Part shown: in pieces, positions 46,401 to 61,400 of the stretch
How positions within the stretch are numbered: the first letter of the stretch is position 1
Layout of the letters: the number at the start of each line of letters is the position of its first letter
Assembly: GCA_000328365.1 (NCBI GenBank)
Contig: KB302105.1
Coordinates: 139,490-203,489 of the forward strand
DNA: 64,000 bases
Direction of reading: 5' to 3'
Origin: Capitella teleta
Taxonomy: Eukaryota > Annelida > Polychaeta > Capitellidae
Translations under genes and position numbers: made by a program
Notes under the pieces: generated by a model
The model's database searches: none
What the model saw: the letters and a program-made list of their open reading frames with translations, nothing else
Told to the model about the DNA's origin: nothing

Positions 46401-49400
46401 ATCATGTAACAAATACATTAAATGATTGATTTTCTCTTCAGATATCTTGATGATGTTGCTTTGCATCACTTGATTGATGCTCTTTGCAAATTGTCGCAAG
46501 AGTCCATGGAATTGGCGTATTCAAATAGGGTGAGTCCATTTCAACTGTATGATGAAATCGCCTGAGATTTTAACCCAATCGACAAGCCATCTACATGGCC
46601 TCCTAATGACCTTGTATGTATTCACGGTGCATGAAATATTCAAACGGACAAAGCGTTTGAGACTGCCATGAGCCGTACAGACGGCGTTAACTTTATTACT
46701 TGGCATCATACAACTTTGATGTCTCGCAGAACATTTCTCATGTTTTCTATGCGGGGTGCATATATATCATGCCTTTTAATGTCGCTGTTTCTTTCTGAAT
46801 AATCATTTCAGCTTCGCTGAACGCAAAATCGTAGTGTTCCCTTGTTCTCATCAACTCCGAGGAAACTCATGAATATTCATTCCTCGGTCGATTGCCATTT
46901 GTCATCGTAACTTTTTTTAATTAATTGACAGTGATGGATCCTTTTCAAAATTCTTGCGATTTGGGATTTTTAAAAGTAGATTCCTCATCGCATGACAAGT
47001 GATATGTTCACTGTCACTTTTTATTAATTAAATGATTGATTGCTGAATTGTCTATTATGGAAATTGCTGTAATTATTGTGTTTCCATCATCATTTGCTGT
47101 TTATTTAATTATTTCTATGGAATTGTTTCCTTCGGTATAAGTTATAATGCATATACAACCTTAATATTAGTAATAAAAATACACAAATAAAAATTAGTAA
47201 TAAAAGTACAGGGTATAGAATTGAAAATATAATCTAAATTTACTGCAATTTGTGTGGATTAAACTTTATTTTATACACATACGCAATAAGATAAGATGAG
47301 ATTAAAGTAATTTATTGTTCGATTAAAAAAAGAGCAGAGAAAAACCAACACATTTGAAACAAAATAGATAATCGAACAAATGATGCTCCAAGAACAAGCT
47401 TTTTTGGCACCAAAAAATATGTGAACAATAAAAACATGTTGATAATAATTATGGAGTCGTTGCGTTAGGATGCGGAAACGATACTAGGAAACAAAATAAT
47501 ACAAGTGTATTTAAATATAACCGTACAAGGCAAAACAAAATGCAAATTTTAAACATAATACACAGACATAAGAAGAAAAAAAAGAGAAAGAGAAAAAGAG
47601 AGAGAAAAAGAAAAAGAGGAAATATATTAAATGATGATCCTTTCATAACTGTACCACAACTAACATAATTATTCTATATAATATCATACTTATATTAAGT
47701 ATGTACTAATGGACTATACAGAGGAACCCAATTTGCTCAACAATTAGGTCCATCGAAAAGTCGTGCGTGCAGCTAGGTTGCTGTGACGATGACTAAACCA
47801 TGTTGTCACGTTGCTATCACCCAGAGGCAGATTGGAGTCATCGTGACGTCACTGTGCAGAAACGACGTCACTTCGATATCGTCGCGTGCCCTCTGTCATG
47901 CTATTGCATGGGTCGTCTTATAGCTAATTCGACTGTTCTTTCATTGATTAGATAGGATGTAATATACTTTATTGCCGTGTGGGATCCTGTAGAGTACAAG
48001 CATCGAGTATTCGAGAGAACATAAACCATGTTCTAATGATTGTGATTCAGAATTTGTCACTCGCTTCCTCGTGAATCCCGTGCATTAGGCTACACATCTA
48101 ATGCATAATCCATGACCTGCTTCGAAGAATGCCATCAATGGAAGCGATTAATTTACAAAATCTTGCCGAAGCGACTGCTCGTAATACCGGAAGTTTCCGT
48201 TCAATGGCTCACAAAAGAACTATTGTGAATGTTTACGTTCAGACAAATTGTTCGATAAACGAAACATTCTGAACACCATTTACACTAAACACCTGATTAC
48301 TCTCATCTAACGAGTAAATGTTATTCCTGGTGATTTAGGAATCTGTGTGTATAATCGAACAATCGTTGCTTACTCAGCCGGCAACGCAGCAGCAATAAAG
48401 TGCTCACATCTCTCTGACAAGTTGCGTTTCGTTGAAGCAGACGAACTTTTTTCCCGCGCGTGTTATGGTTGACGAAAATGACATCGCAGTTTTATCGCGT
48501 GGTGATAAAAATGTCGATGAATTTGACAACGCCGGTCTCTTTTGTTTGAGTTACAATGCATGCATTACTTGCCTCGTATATTTCGCTTATTGTTATCGGT
48601 GGTGTGATCATATTTGTTTTGAAAGGAGGCTTTTAGAGACATGTTTTGTTCTATTGTGTAGGGTATTTTTATTTTTAAATTCTTTGAATGCTATCTTTTA
48701 TATCGGCTAATACACATTTTGGGACAAAAAATAGTTGTATTGGCGGGAACGGATCTTCAAAGTTAGTTAAACCGAATGCTCACAAGTCCGAATTTGAAGG
48801 GTTATGGTTAGGGACTTGTATATTTTTACATTAATTAATTAATTAATTAATTAATTAATTAATTGCATGTAATTGCCTTTTTTCTGCCTTGTAAGTATTC
48901 GATCCCACCTCGTATTGACTATAAGCATAGAGTAAACACAGTGCAATGTCATTTTAGTTCACGCATGCCAAAGAAAACAAACAAACAAACAAAAAGTCAT
49001 AGAAATCAAACCAACTTGTGAAGGTTGATTGAGTGAATTATAAAACAGTTTCAACATTGATCAATATAGGTGATTACCTCGTAATAATGTATGTCTCGCG
49101 ACAACGCCCAATTTATTACAGGGATCACACTGTGACAACAATAAATCGATAACAACGAAAGAGTCCAGCGAAATATGTATGGCCTCGGTTCAAATACTCG
49201 ACGGACCACGATTAATCTCATAGAATATCTTACTTTAATTAAAAACGGTTAATTGATGGAATACTAGTACCGCTGTTATATGCACAGAGAAAATAACCCC
49301 GCTGTGAACTCTCGCATTGTTAAGATCTAATTAATTATCTAGAGTTTCCTTTAGAGGGGCACCGAATAGCTCAGTGGGTTAAACCGGCTGACTGCAATCC

Positions 49401-52400
49401 TATGCCGACCGTGGGGGTCGAGGTCCCGGGTTCGAGATCCGATCAGGCCACGGGCGTTATGATTGTGAATTACAATTGTGATTCTTCAGTGACTCTGCAG
49501 TGCTGCCCAACTGCGTAACAAGGCCGGGCGCTGTGTACTACTGTCTATGGTGGTATGCAGGATAAAGAACCCTTGAGATTTATCGATAAGAGTAGGGGGA
49601 AACCACGTTCCCGGGCCTTCTGCTCTGGCGCCCGTATCATCCGATTGGTTTGGGTGGAGCCGTAAAACCACAATCTCTCTCTCTATCTAGAGTTCCTTTA
49701 ATAATTATCCACCGGGTAATTGATAGTCGAGCGCCAATCGGTCAATTTTGATTACCTGCATGTGCGACACGGATTCCGGTCAGTTAATAATTAATCTGCT
49801 GCCCAACTGCATAACCAAGCCGGGCGCTGCGTGTCACTGTCTATGGTAGCGTGCTGACGAACACCCTTTGGAATCTGTCGGAAAGAGTGGGGGGTAGCCC
49901 CGGTCGCAGGTTTCATGTTATGCTAGTAACGCAAGCGAGTGTTTTGACCCAGAAAAACGAAACAGGCCACGTGACCAAAGTCACCGCAAACACGACGTCA
50001 TCGGGGCAATGCAGAGCCACGTTGTCGATATTATGCCGCGAATATTGGCTGTAAATTTATTTGGGGAAATCATTAATAACAGCGCTCTATTCGATTGGTG
50101 TGATTTGATAGTATAGCAAGTGATTTGATTACTGGTGAACATTTCATTCTCCGCGCTCTGTTGTTCTGTGGTATTCATCGCTTTTACTTTATAAATTTCT
50201 CATAGAGGAATAATAATAACATTTTTTTTCTCTATGGTTATATGGGAATACTAGTACTTACGTAATCTTGAATTTCCTGTCGGGCTCTGCGCCACATCAC
50301 TCCTATTATTTGGCCTGCCTGATATCAATATTTCGACCAATCAACGTCAATGGATCGCACCACGTGATCATTGCTCGTGGATAAAAGTTGAAACGGCGTC
50401 AACCTGTTGCTGCATATATGCCCAGTGTTATGTTATGTTATATTATGTTTCTAAATACTTATTAATTAATTATTAATTCATTATTATTAATTAATCATCA
50501 ATGATCAAAAACCCAATCAGCACTTTTTGTTTGTTCATCTAACCCCAGACCAGCAACTTCAGTTGAATGGCATGTTCCTCGTTTTTAAGGTGAATAAGCC
50601 AGAAATACGTCATAGTAGATGCCGCCCACTAAGCTGGCTTTGTTTTGAGATAAGCCAAATCTGACTTATCATCAGCGAAGAGGCGCTGCCTGTAGTACGT
50701 GGAATGATTACTCGTGGTTGCATCTCCCCTGTGACCATTGTTATGCAACCGTTGTTGATATGATGTCTGTCTGTGCTCACCAGAATACTCATTTTACGGT
50801 TTATTTTCATGGTTACGGTCTCTATAACATTCTGCTCTGTGTCGCTAATCCAGGAATTAGAGATAATTACCATGAACCTGACTTGCGCCGAGATGTCCGA
50901 TATATCACTTCAAACGAAGCCGGTTACCCCCCCCCCCCCGCCCCTTCCCTTTCAGCAGCCGTGCGCTCCAGCACTGACCAGTGGTCAGCCTAGTGGTCGC
51001 ACAAAGACCTTTTGGACGCTCATAAATGTCCAGAATCAGCAGCATAATTTTTGATGGAGTACCACCAAGAAATCCTGCGGTAATTAATTCTCCCTGCTTT
51101 GCACCCAACCACCACGGCATGTGTATAGCTATGACTTTTCTCTGAATGTCTTGAAAACATTGTCCCGTCCGTATACTGACCTTACCTCCATCAAAAGTCC
51201 GTTTCTCGGTAACCGGACTCACGTCTTTGTCTTAGCGGCCTCATCTTTCCCGGAAAGCGGATGTCAACATATCTGTTTCATCCCTTGCAGTGTGAGCATC
51301 TCTTAGTGTATGATAGTAGGCGAAAACAACCCCTCCATCCACCAGAGGATCGGCTGAGGAGGAAGATTTGCTGGCGAAATGTCCTGTGCTCGAGGGATTT
51401 CCTTCTTCTTTCTTCCGGCTTAAGCGGAGGGCCGGGAGGACGCAGTCAGGGATCACGGGGATTAGGCGCTGATCCTGATGCTTTGTCGCGCGTCGCATGT
51501 AACAAGTAAAATACATCTGCGATGCGGCGTGCGTGTTCTCAGTCTGCTTGTGTGGAATGTTATCACGTCTGCCCACTTTGGACTGGCACCGAGTATAGCT
51601 CAAGAGGGGCACCGAATAGCTCAGTCGGTTTTACCGGCTGACTGCAATTCTATGCCGACCGTGGGGGTCGAGGTCCCGGGTTCGAGACCCGATCAGGCCA
51701 CTGGAGTTATGATTGTGAATTATAATTGTAATCCGTTATAATTGTAAATTTTCAATGACTCTGCAGACCCCATATATATACAGTGTAGAGTGTGAAAATT
51801 CATTATATTCCTCACTCATCGATGCAAGAACCGTCATACTGAATGTTCTAGAGCACTGGCCACTTCTGGATTTCGTCTGGGGAGCCAATGGGACCGTTGT
51901 GTTACCGATAATTCAGGATGATCGTAAGTCACATCTTGTGGAACGAAACCCAACCATGCCTCATACCTGCATCCACATTAGTCACTCCAAAGAACGATGG
52001 ATTGCAGTTCACGCGTGGTTTCTGCTCCGTCCGTTCTAGGATAATACACAGACCCGACAATTGTATACGCGTTGCGCGAAACTCACCGCTTCAAGATATA
52101 ATGGAAGATGCATTATAATTTATAAGGGATTGGCGGAAGTGGGAAATGTTCCAGGGCATCGTAGGAGGCTCCTATGTCCACCTGTTTCTCTCTGGCATAT
52201 TGCCCCATGACCTCCCCTTTTGTTAATGTCGGATCATTGTTCACTGCGTTTCGAATTTGTGAAATGAAATCCCGCCTCAAATCCCGCGAGATATGTTTGC
52301 TTCTAAGAGATGTGGATTCATGATTTCCACGAATTCCTCTGGGGTTCGTCTTGTGGGCTTTTGTAGGACAGGAGGTCTTACGTTTGAGAGTTATATGCAA

Positions 52401-55400
52401 TATTCATGCAACTACAATTGGGAAGTTGAATATAGCTGCCTCCTCATATTCCGGTGTCTCTCGTAAATAGCGACACTTGAGTACCAACATTGACTTGTAT
52501 ATGTTGGGTGGGGAGTACCATGCTAATGGCTATGTCTTGTTGCCAGGCAACTATATGTTAGTCTGGGTGATTCACGTTTGTTTCACGTAGCATATCCTAT
52601 GTTAAGATATACACACGTTGTCTCAGGGATAACGCCCCCTTTTATCGGGATATGATTACAGGCATCACAATCAGCGCCACTACGTAAGACCGCAATGTCC
52701 AATCACTGAGCAATAAGGTCAATCTATCTGCATGTGGCGTTATGCGAATTATAAGGACACTTGACTTCAACGTGCTTATAAAAGCGGAAATAATTCTGCT
52801 TATGAAACGTGCTTCTTCGCGTGTCCAACAACAACGTTCTTGACGACTGAGGGTGATGAGGTAATGATTACGTGTTCAATTACAAAGAACACCCTTTCTG
52901 CCACTATGGACAATGGCACAGACTCCAAACATGGGCGTGGCCAGAGATAACTCTCCCTCCTCCAGGGTTAGTGTCCTGATGACTTTGTCGATTGCAGTGA
53001 TGGATATGTCCAAGTCAAATGTCATTCAGGTCGTCAACTTCCGTGGGGTCGATGGCCGAGTTGGTGAAACTCCTTTGGGGTTGGTGATTGCTGGCGTTCT
53101 TTGTGTGGCCTGGAATCGCACCCTTTTGAAAAGGAAATAAGATCTATTCCATAATGTCATTATTCATAAGCAGGCATTCCATATTCCACATAAGCTTAAT
53201 CGTTATGAATAATGACATTGTGAAGCACCGACGACGAGAAGACGGCGGAATCAGCATTGGAGAAATTCCTGTAAACGGCGCCTATCTGATGGTGCGATAA
53301 TTAGCTGTGCATTGTGTGATATTCGCGGTCGATTGCGAAGAAGAGGGTTTCCAAACATCTCATTAACCCAAGTACAAGACCACATTGATTATCCGTAATT
53401 GGTCATTAACAAATGGGATGTATAGACACCGCACAACCTTCTGTGCGGATAAAAAGGCACACAATAACTTCATTAACTTGGAAGTGTGATGTCTGTGTTC
53501 GTGATATGAATACTTCGAGATAGGGAGTCTTCGTGGTATGGAGTCTATGAGAAATGGAATCTTTTCCGCGGTTGTGTTAAAGGCCCCTTGCTGCTTTAAA
53601 ACACCCCAAGATTTGTAGTTACAAAACCATAAACAGCTAGTAAGAATTATTATGCAATCGGATGTATTCCATTGTACTTAGTAGTGTGCATAAGGGCACG
53701 GTGTACTTCAGTAATTTGATACACATTGATTATTAAGCAGCATTACAGATTCGGAGGTACCATGTGTAGCCAGAGCGTCTCAACATTGGAAGACTGGCAG
53801 ACATGATGAACTGGTTTTCTTCTCGATAACGATGAGTCCTTGACCTAGTTGTGGCGAGATCGAGGCATCGGTTGGGCAGGATAATGGAAAGGAAATTGTA
53901 TTAATGCTGGTGTATTCATGACGCGTCGATTCCCATACAAAGAAAAACATAAGTGCACCAAAGCAAAAAAAATAATGCAATTAGGGTTTGTTAGCGATAC
54001 AAAGTTTCGTTGATTTGTGTTATTTATAGAGGTAGTCACTCGATATTCATTATTGTGTTAATTTCGGACACTCTGACTCTGAGGAATATTCTTCATCGAC
54101 GTAGATATCAATACGTCTGGATCACTAACCTTTGCCCTTAGGTTCTAATTAGTGTAGAGAACAGTGCAGATCATACATATGATGAATGACGAAATTGACA
54201 CCGACAGATGAGAACAGAACATCTTTACGTGTATATGAGAATATTCAGACGGTATTCTGTCCACCTTACGAGCGGTGCGTAATGCAAGAACGAGTCTCTG
54301 AAATGGACACATATCTTGACGACATTGCACGCAGTCGGCCAGCGAAGCAATTCGTCGCTCTGAAGTCTTGAATTGCGTGATGAATGGGAATTTCGCGTGC
54401 GAAAGGAGTCCTCGATCGCTCTGAGGTCAGAGGAGAGCAGATGATTTGTACAAGAGCCACGGAATATGTAATATAAGTATATCAGTCCAATAGTGAGCGA
54501 GTATTGTACACTGCCATTAATGTTATACTATGGCGTAGTAGAGATGACTGTTTGGGTTTTAAACGGAGTAGCTGTTACCGTTTGCATAGTCTTGATTGAC
54601 TGGTAATTGGAAGCACTGATGCATTGGCGTGTGGCAGCATCTGCGCATACTCTTTCCTGCTTGAGAATTTTCTTTATTCTCACAAATGTTTCTTCGTTGT
54701 CAGCATAGCGTGATGTCAGGAATGGAATCTTGTCTGCATGCTGTAAGCCAGACATCGGCAAATCTTGGTTTTTATCCTTCTAGAAATCTTGCCCCAGGGT
54801 GTGCAGCACGATATATTATCATGAACGCCAGCTGTAGCATACATGGAGTGCTAATATACACATCAGTGTTTAAAGACCCCTTGGGATCTATCGATAAGGG
54901 TTTAGGTAACCCATTCCTTCCTTGTCTGGCGCAACCATCACTCTACAGAGAATCGCTGGGAGGATCGATGCGTGAAATAAAAGTTGAAACTTGGGTTCTA
55001 TACATGTTCAATGCATGTATATATGCAGCGTACAATTTTACAAACGAAGTGCACACCTGTATGCCACTTCGCTAATTGGTGCATGTGTTTCCTTTTGAAC
55101 ATATTCCCAATAGCGCATGTTGTGAACAACGTACAGCAATAAGGGTCAATCCTCCGCTGCTGACGTCACGAATTCGTGTCAGCAATGCGCTTTTTGCAAA
55201 GCATAATATTACTGTCACGACACCCTGATAAGTCTATTGTTCTAAGCGGCTGTCGTCCTTGTGTCTTGATCTACCGTTTTAATCGTATGCCGTGGTTAAA
55301 ACTGTATGCCGAGTCTCTTGCACGCATGCGATGTTGCTTTGAACATCATGAACATCATGCAGCATGAGTGCTGGAGGGTTGGTCGTCTCGTAGGGGGGAA

Positions 55401-58400
55401 GGCGGGCAGCGAGAATCGCTTCTGAATGGCGATACACTGCGGAGAACATCAAAAGACCCTGGTCTCCATGGCGACGTTACTCTTGGCAACTGAGTCTTAT
55501 TTACAATCCTTCCTAGTAGCTCTCTATGAGGAGTTCCCATTTTATTTCACACGTACCTTCTCTGCTGAGGGGCTTTTGCTTTGATGCCGCATCATTAGAT
55601 TTGCTGCATGCGTTTTATGGTATTACTTAATATACTTTTTTTTAATTGTGGCTGTGGAAATAATTGTGGTGCTTGAGACTTATCGTTTAAAAACTCTCGC
55701 ATAATAACAATAACACCTGCGTTGTTGACTGAAAAAGGATAAAAAATTATAATTATACGAGAGAAATCTCAGCCCAATTACCATATCAGATATTATTTTA
55801 TTTTGTTAGTTTTAGTTAGTTTTAGTCAGTTTAGTTATACTTGTATAAATAAATGAATAAAATAAATGCTACGAATAACAAATAAACCAAAATAAAAGCA
55901 TAAGAGAAATGCTAGAGGATTCTGATTGTTTTGAACTAATAACGGACGATAGAGGATGCATCCCAAAAGACAAATACGCCTTTTGACTCGCATGTTTTTA
56001 GGCAATACCCTTCCTGTGGGCTGATTCCAAAGGTACATCGAATTTGAGAGGTTTAAAATCTCACCTTCTTCTTGCGTTCGATCTCAGACTGTGGTGACGT
56101 GACAAAGGTAATTGTCCTGTCGTTAACAATGGGAGCCGTCGAGTGAGCAGATCTTTCAGCGGTTCTCATAAAATAAATCTCGCACTCATCTCGCTTTAAG
56201 CTATTTTGGCTAAGCAGGAAATTCGTATTATAATCTGTCTTGAATATCATTCACAGTTGACCGAATTTTTCAAAAATGGTCTCTCGTCACTCACAAAAGC
56301 CCATAGAATCGATCTAAAAAGGTTCCGAGATGAACAGAGATTCTCTTGGAGTTGGTTTGTTTTTTGCAGAATGCGTCGAGAAATAAATGATTCTGAAACT
56401 ACAATCACTCTTTCGTGTGCTGAACAAGTGAATTACGTTTATAATTAAGGAGCAATTAATGTGCGCTCGCATTTTCTGGCTTTCATGTTGGGCTTGCATC
56501 ACTGTGGTTCGGAGTGGTGTGCATGTGTTGGTGCTTGAATGATTTAACCTTGCACCCTAAGTGCGACATTTTCCTCTTGCCTTGAAGTCCATCACGCCAC
56601 CAGTGCGGCCATTGTCCGAGATGCTGGTCCATGTGGCGCTATTCGCATTGAACCAATTAAATAGTGCACTGAATCACTGCGCCTTATCCACAATAATATG
56701 CTCAACTTTTTACGCTATATCCATGCACATTGGCATTTTTACCCATTTGTTTAGTATTCTTTTCTTGTTTTGTCTTGACCTCGACTTGTTTTTATTCATT
56801 CAAATATTATAATGAAATTCTAGCTTATTAATAATATTTTATTTCGTATACATGTAATACAATACACACAACATGGAAATGAACGGAACAGAATTGGAAA
56901 AAAACAAAACAAAACAAAACTGCAGACAAACTGAATTTAAGGCAACGTGAATTCCGTTTAGAGTAAAAACATTGCTTCGTAATTCCAAATATTTCTCATG
57001 TACAATAAATCCTTAAACTAAATTTGCGTTTATAATATTCTGAACATTTGCATCATATTTACTGATAACCAAAATACCAGTAACCTAATCTCATATTTTT
57101 TTTTATACAGAGTGGCTTAATTCATTATGAGCAGTTAATCCTCTGAATGCGCTTACAATAAATCATAATTTCCTAGCACCCTGTGTTCTTCTACTTATCT
57201 CTCTTATCTAGAAGTTGTGACTCGTGCGTTTATGGAGACACAGCTATAATTATGTAACTTCCAATGTGATAAGGTTGCTACTCGTCCGCGCGAGACCTTT
57301 ATGCTGCGTAAGAACAACGAAGCTTATTTTTACGCGTAAATGTAACTGCACAACACGCAGCCCCAGGGCAGTCGCTGTTTTAACTCCTGGCGTCGGATTA
57401 CCTTAGACCTTAGTTAACCGTTGCCCATTCAGCGTGTGTCAATGGTTTGTTTGGGGTGATGTCCTTGTGTCTGGCATTGTATCATCATTCATTGTTGTTA
57501 TTAATAACTGTATCCATAGATAATGAGAGCAGGTATTGTATCAGGGGATAAGGTTGGTACGAATAGGCCCTTGAGTGATTCAGCATTTGAGCACCACGTG
57601 TTCTATGAATGTCGATCACGTCTCATCTCGATATAAGTATGTAATATCCGCGATATCTATTGCAATGAATCCTTATGGTGTCTCATTTAATGTTGATGTC
57701 ATGCATGTTTCCGTTGTCGTCTGATCGTATTACTGGGTCTCTAGCTATTGAGTCGTAAGTATTTTAGAGCGCACGACTTATGAATCACTGGCGCCTGTCC
57801 CGCCGATTTCACAATACTTCTCCTGGTTATTGGACCCATCAAAACCAGCACAAAGTCAATTCCCCGTAGAGCGGCCGCGGACGTGCAAAATAATTCGACA
57901 CTCGCTGGAGTGCGACCACATTTCGCTCATGGTTATGAATTTATTCGTTTTTGTTATAATATTATATTATTATTTATAGAAAATTGGTATTAATTCGCGA
58001 CCATTTGTAATAGCATAGACGAATTATAATTGCATAATGGCGCTATATCACATAGTTTTGGAGATTAGCTTGTATTATATACAAGCTAATCTCCAAAACT
58101 ATGTGATATGTAATTGTTCTAGTTTTTCAGTCGGAAACTGGTGTCCCTTATAATTATTGTAATACATTGTAACTTTTTTTGCTAAAGCTCAATCTCTATG
58201 AAACTTGTATGTAATAGGCACCAGGATGAGGAAAACAGGCATGTCAAATTTCATCGTGGTATGATACCTGTGCCCTGACATATGCCTAAATGAATATTAA
58301 TAATATTGATCTAGACTTTCAATCGCGAATTGTTTTTGAAGTTTCGGACTTCAAAACGCTGTAACTTCGCAACCCCTTGAGATATCTGCATGATTTTTTG

Positions 58401-61400
58401 CACCAAAATACTCAGGAAAGTGTCGCTGGTGCCTCAAACTCAAAAATTTTATCCCGACCCATGTGACCTGTTTTGCCGTGGACCCTCACATATACAAACA
58501 GATTCGTCATTGCTCGAAAAGCGGTCCTTACCACAAAATTGAGACATTCAAATTATAACTGTGGTCCGCACGTGTCGCTTGTTGCCATGCCAACCCTGTC
58601 ATCCGCACAATCCAGTAGGCAGCGCCAAACTCTTTCGAGGTGAGCACTCTAACCTTTCGGCCACCACCTCTCCTCTCTCTCTCTTGTTTATAATGTAAGC
58701 TAATATCCATGTCTATGCTATTTTATGCCTTGTAACAAGCCCGGAAATAGTAAATTTCCTGGACAGGAAGCCAAAATCAGCAACGATTCGCTATTGTTCC
58801 GAAACGACGCGTTTCCATAACAACGGTTGTCATGGCCACTTGGTTCTTCCGTTATGGTAGCCAATGATGATATCGTCACCTTGAGACGCGGTGCCATAAT
58901 CTCCCCCAGGAGCTCGCACCAAACGACCGGTCCAGATTTTCGCCATGGCTTTTTTTATGGCCGGCAATGGTCAATGGGATTTGTTCTACCGGCACTTGGC
59001 CAACTGCCGATTCACGTGCAGCGTTCCATTGTAATGAGGATGTGTTTTTTCTCGTTTATGAATATGCATGAGCAATGTTAACGCACATCCTTCTGAAAAG
59101 TTCTATTTCAAATTGCTTATAAAATCATGATGTACCCGGAAGATGAACAGAGAAAAATTGATGAATCGTGATTATGGCTGCATAAAATAAGTGATCACAG
59201 AGCGCATGAGTTGAACTTTGATTATTCGATAATTAGTCAAAACGGGGCTGCATAAAACTGCAGCCTAATTGGGGTAGGTTATATTAATAGGGAAAAGTTG
59301 GCTCTATATTGTCTATAATTATGATTCACTCATCAAAGGCATGTTGGTATTTTTATCAAATCTACGCGAAATAAAAGCACATCGGGACAAACACAGATAT
59401 GAGAACCGTTGGGACAAAAACAAAAATAGTTCGAGGATCTTTGGAGATATATTATGAGCTATAAGCCAGTATACCAATAATTTCATCTCATCCTATTACT
59501 AATTTGAGTGTTAATTTTCCGCTGTTTGAATAAGGTACAAACGGACTTCATGGATGCCGCGAATTCACCAGATTTCTCCGAAGTGCGTCTATCTGGTGTT
59601 GAAATGAACACATGTGATGGACAACGCGTTGTTCGGAGAAATTAAACGCTTCATCACTGGTCTCTTCTTCTTTGTGACAGGATTGAAATCTGGGTACGAA
59701 TAATAATCTACTTAATCTTCTTGGCATTGCGTGTTAATAAAAGTTCCAATTCCACGCATTGTGGCCCTGCAGAATAGAATAATAAATCTCGTTTGTAGAG
59801 ACAAGTGTTGATGTCACCCACGTACACAGTGTACTGTTGGTGACATTTCGATCATACATCTGTCGGACGCGTGTCAGCGGAGGTCGAAATGGCCTAATGA
59901 CATTCACAATGAATGCGAACACACTTCCCGTGGACGCTTCAATTTGTTCGCACATCTCACAGATGAACGCTCCGTGTCGCTGATTTCTCTTAACGCTCCA
60001 TCGCCTTCGGATTATGATGCATTGTGGGAAGGGCTCAAGACTTGACAACGAGGCTGCGTTTCTTAGCTGGTTTATATTCCGCGCTAAATGCATAACTATT
60101 AACGAGAATGAGTTAATTCTCCGTCTAATTGGCCAGCATCGCATGTTTGCGCTTGTCGGCCAAAATTACCCTGAGTGAAATAGCTTTATCTACAGGTTGC
60201 ATGCATTATACGGTGATGAGAATGGTGGAGCCGGGAATTAGTGAAGGCTATCTGTTGCTGCAAATAAGCGTTGCGTTGGAATGCAATTTCCACCTGTGAA
60301 TCTCTGCACCGGTCACAATTATCGCTATCCAAGCTGAGTGCATGCTTGTTGGTTGGCGTCTGCGGACGATCAGGGCTTCCCTGTTACGCATATCGTTAGA
60401 TCACTTCCTCTACCTCATAAATAGATATTTTCACAATATATATACGTCATACTACCTATCATTAGTACTGCAATTGTATTTTTTAACTATATGATGTTTC
60501 ACTCTGTGTCCTTCGATTTTTTATTCATTTATATTCATAAAATGCTTTTACTTAACGCCAACCTTTTAGTTCAAATACTTGTTTGAGGATTATGTCCGGA
60601 ATTCTGTTCTTTAGCATGTCTGCTTCTGTTCTCCATTGCCGGGGTCAAAGTTCAGGAGTTTGCTGATGTATCTCGTTCTACATATCTCTGGATTTAAATG
60701 AATCGCATTACCGCGTTTCCATTACGTCAAAATCACTGAGAAATGGCAGTCCTAATTGTGCCTCAGACTTCGAGATAAGGAGGCACCGAGATCAGGCGCA
60801 CTGTATATAGAGAGATGTGTGTCGATGACCGCCACAACGTCTATATAAAACAAATCACGTTGACGTTTTATTACCGCGGTGCTGAATAATTTAGTTTTCG
60901 TCATCTGTTTATGAAGAGCCAGTCGTGCGCGGTAAAGTTGATTGACGTTCGACGATACGCGGTTTGCGCAAGACAATGCCTCCGCTATCCTTCATACTGG
61001 TCTAGTGCCCTTGATGTCTATCTAATGTCATCAATTCCCTATTGTTGTTCCCATATGAGAAACCCACATTTTAAATTATCTGCTTGAGTGAATAAATTAT
61101 GCTAATGTGGATGTGTGGGTGTTGCAATCAGCCAGTGCTTTATTACATAATGCAATGGTGCTTTGTAGGGAAGTCAGCCAATGAATCGTGGAGGGCCTTT
61201 GCTGTTTAATTGCCTTATTTTCGCCGCCCTGCAAGGCTGTTAACTTGATTCTGCCTGAGCGTTATTGTCCACGTTCGATCGATACTGATGTATAAAACAT
61301 TACTCCTCATCTATATTCTCCTGTCATTTTGAAAGCACGCATGTAAAATTCATGCACTCTAAGTATCCGAATTTTTAGTCCAATCGTGATGTTCAACATT

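Noticed and set aside
48432-48710. 92-codon + strand frame in the MON2 intron
   Set aside because: No homology recognised and a hydrophobic, Cys-rich tail from AT-rich DNA; no supporting splice sites.
51241-51612. 123-codon minus-strand frame in the MON2 intron
   Set aside because: Overlapped by other open frames in a GC-richer patch; no motif, splice pattern or poly(A) signal.
58130-58500. Candidate repeat or element next to the palindrome
   Set aside because: The style (tgtaacttcgcaaccccttg) looks repeat-like, but no second copy or defined ends exist in this window, so it cannot be supported.
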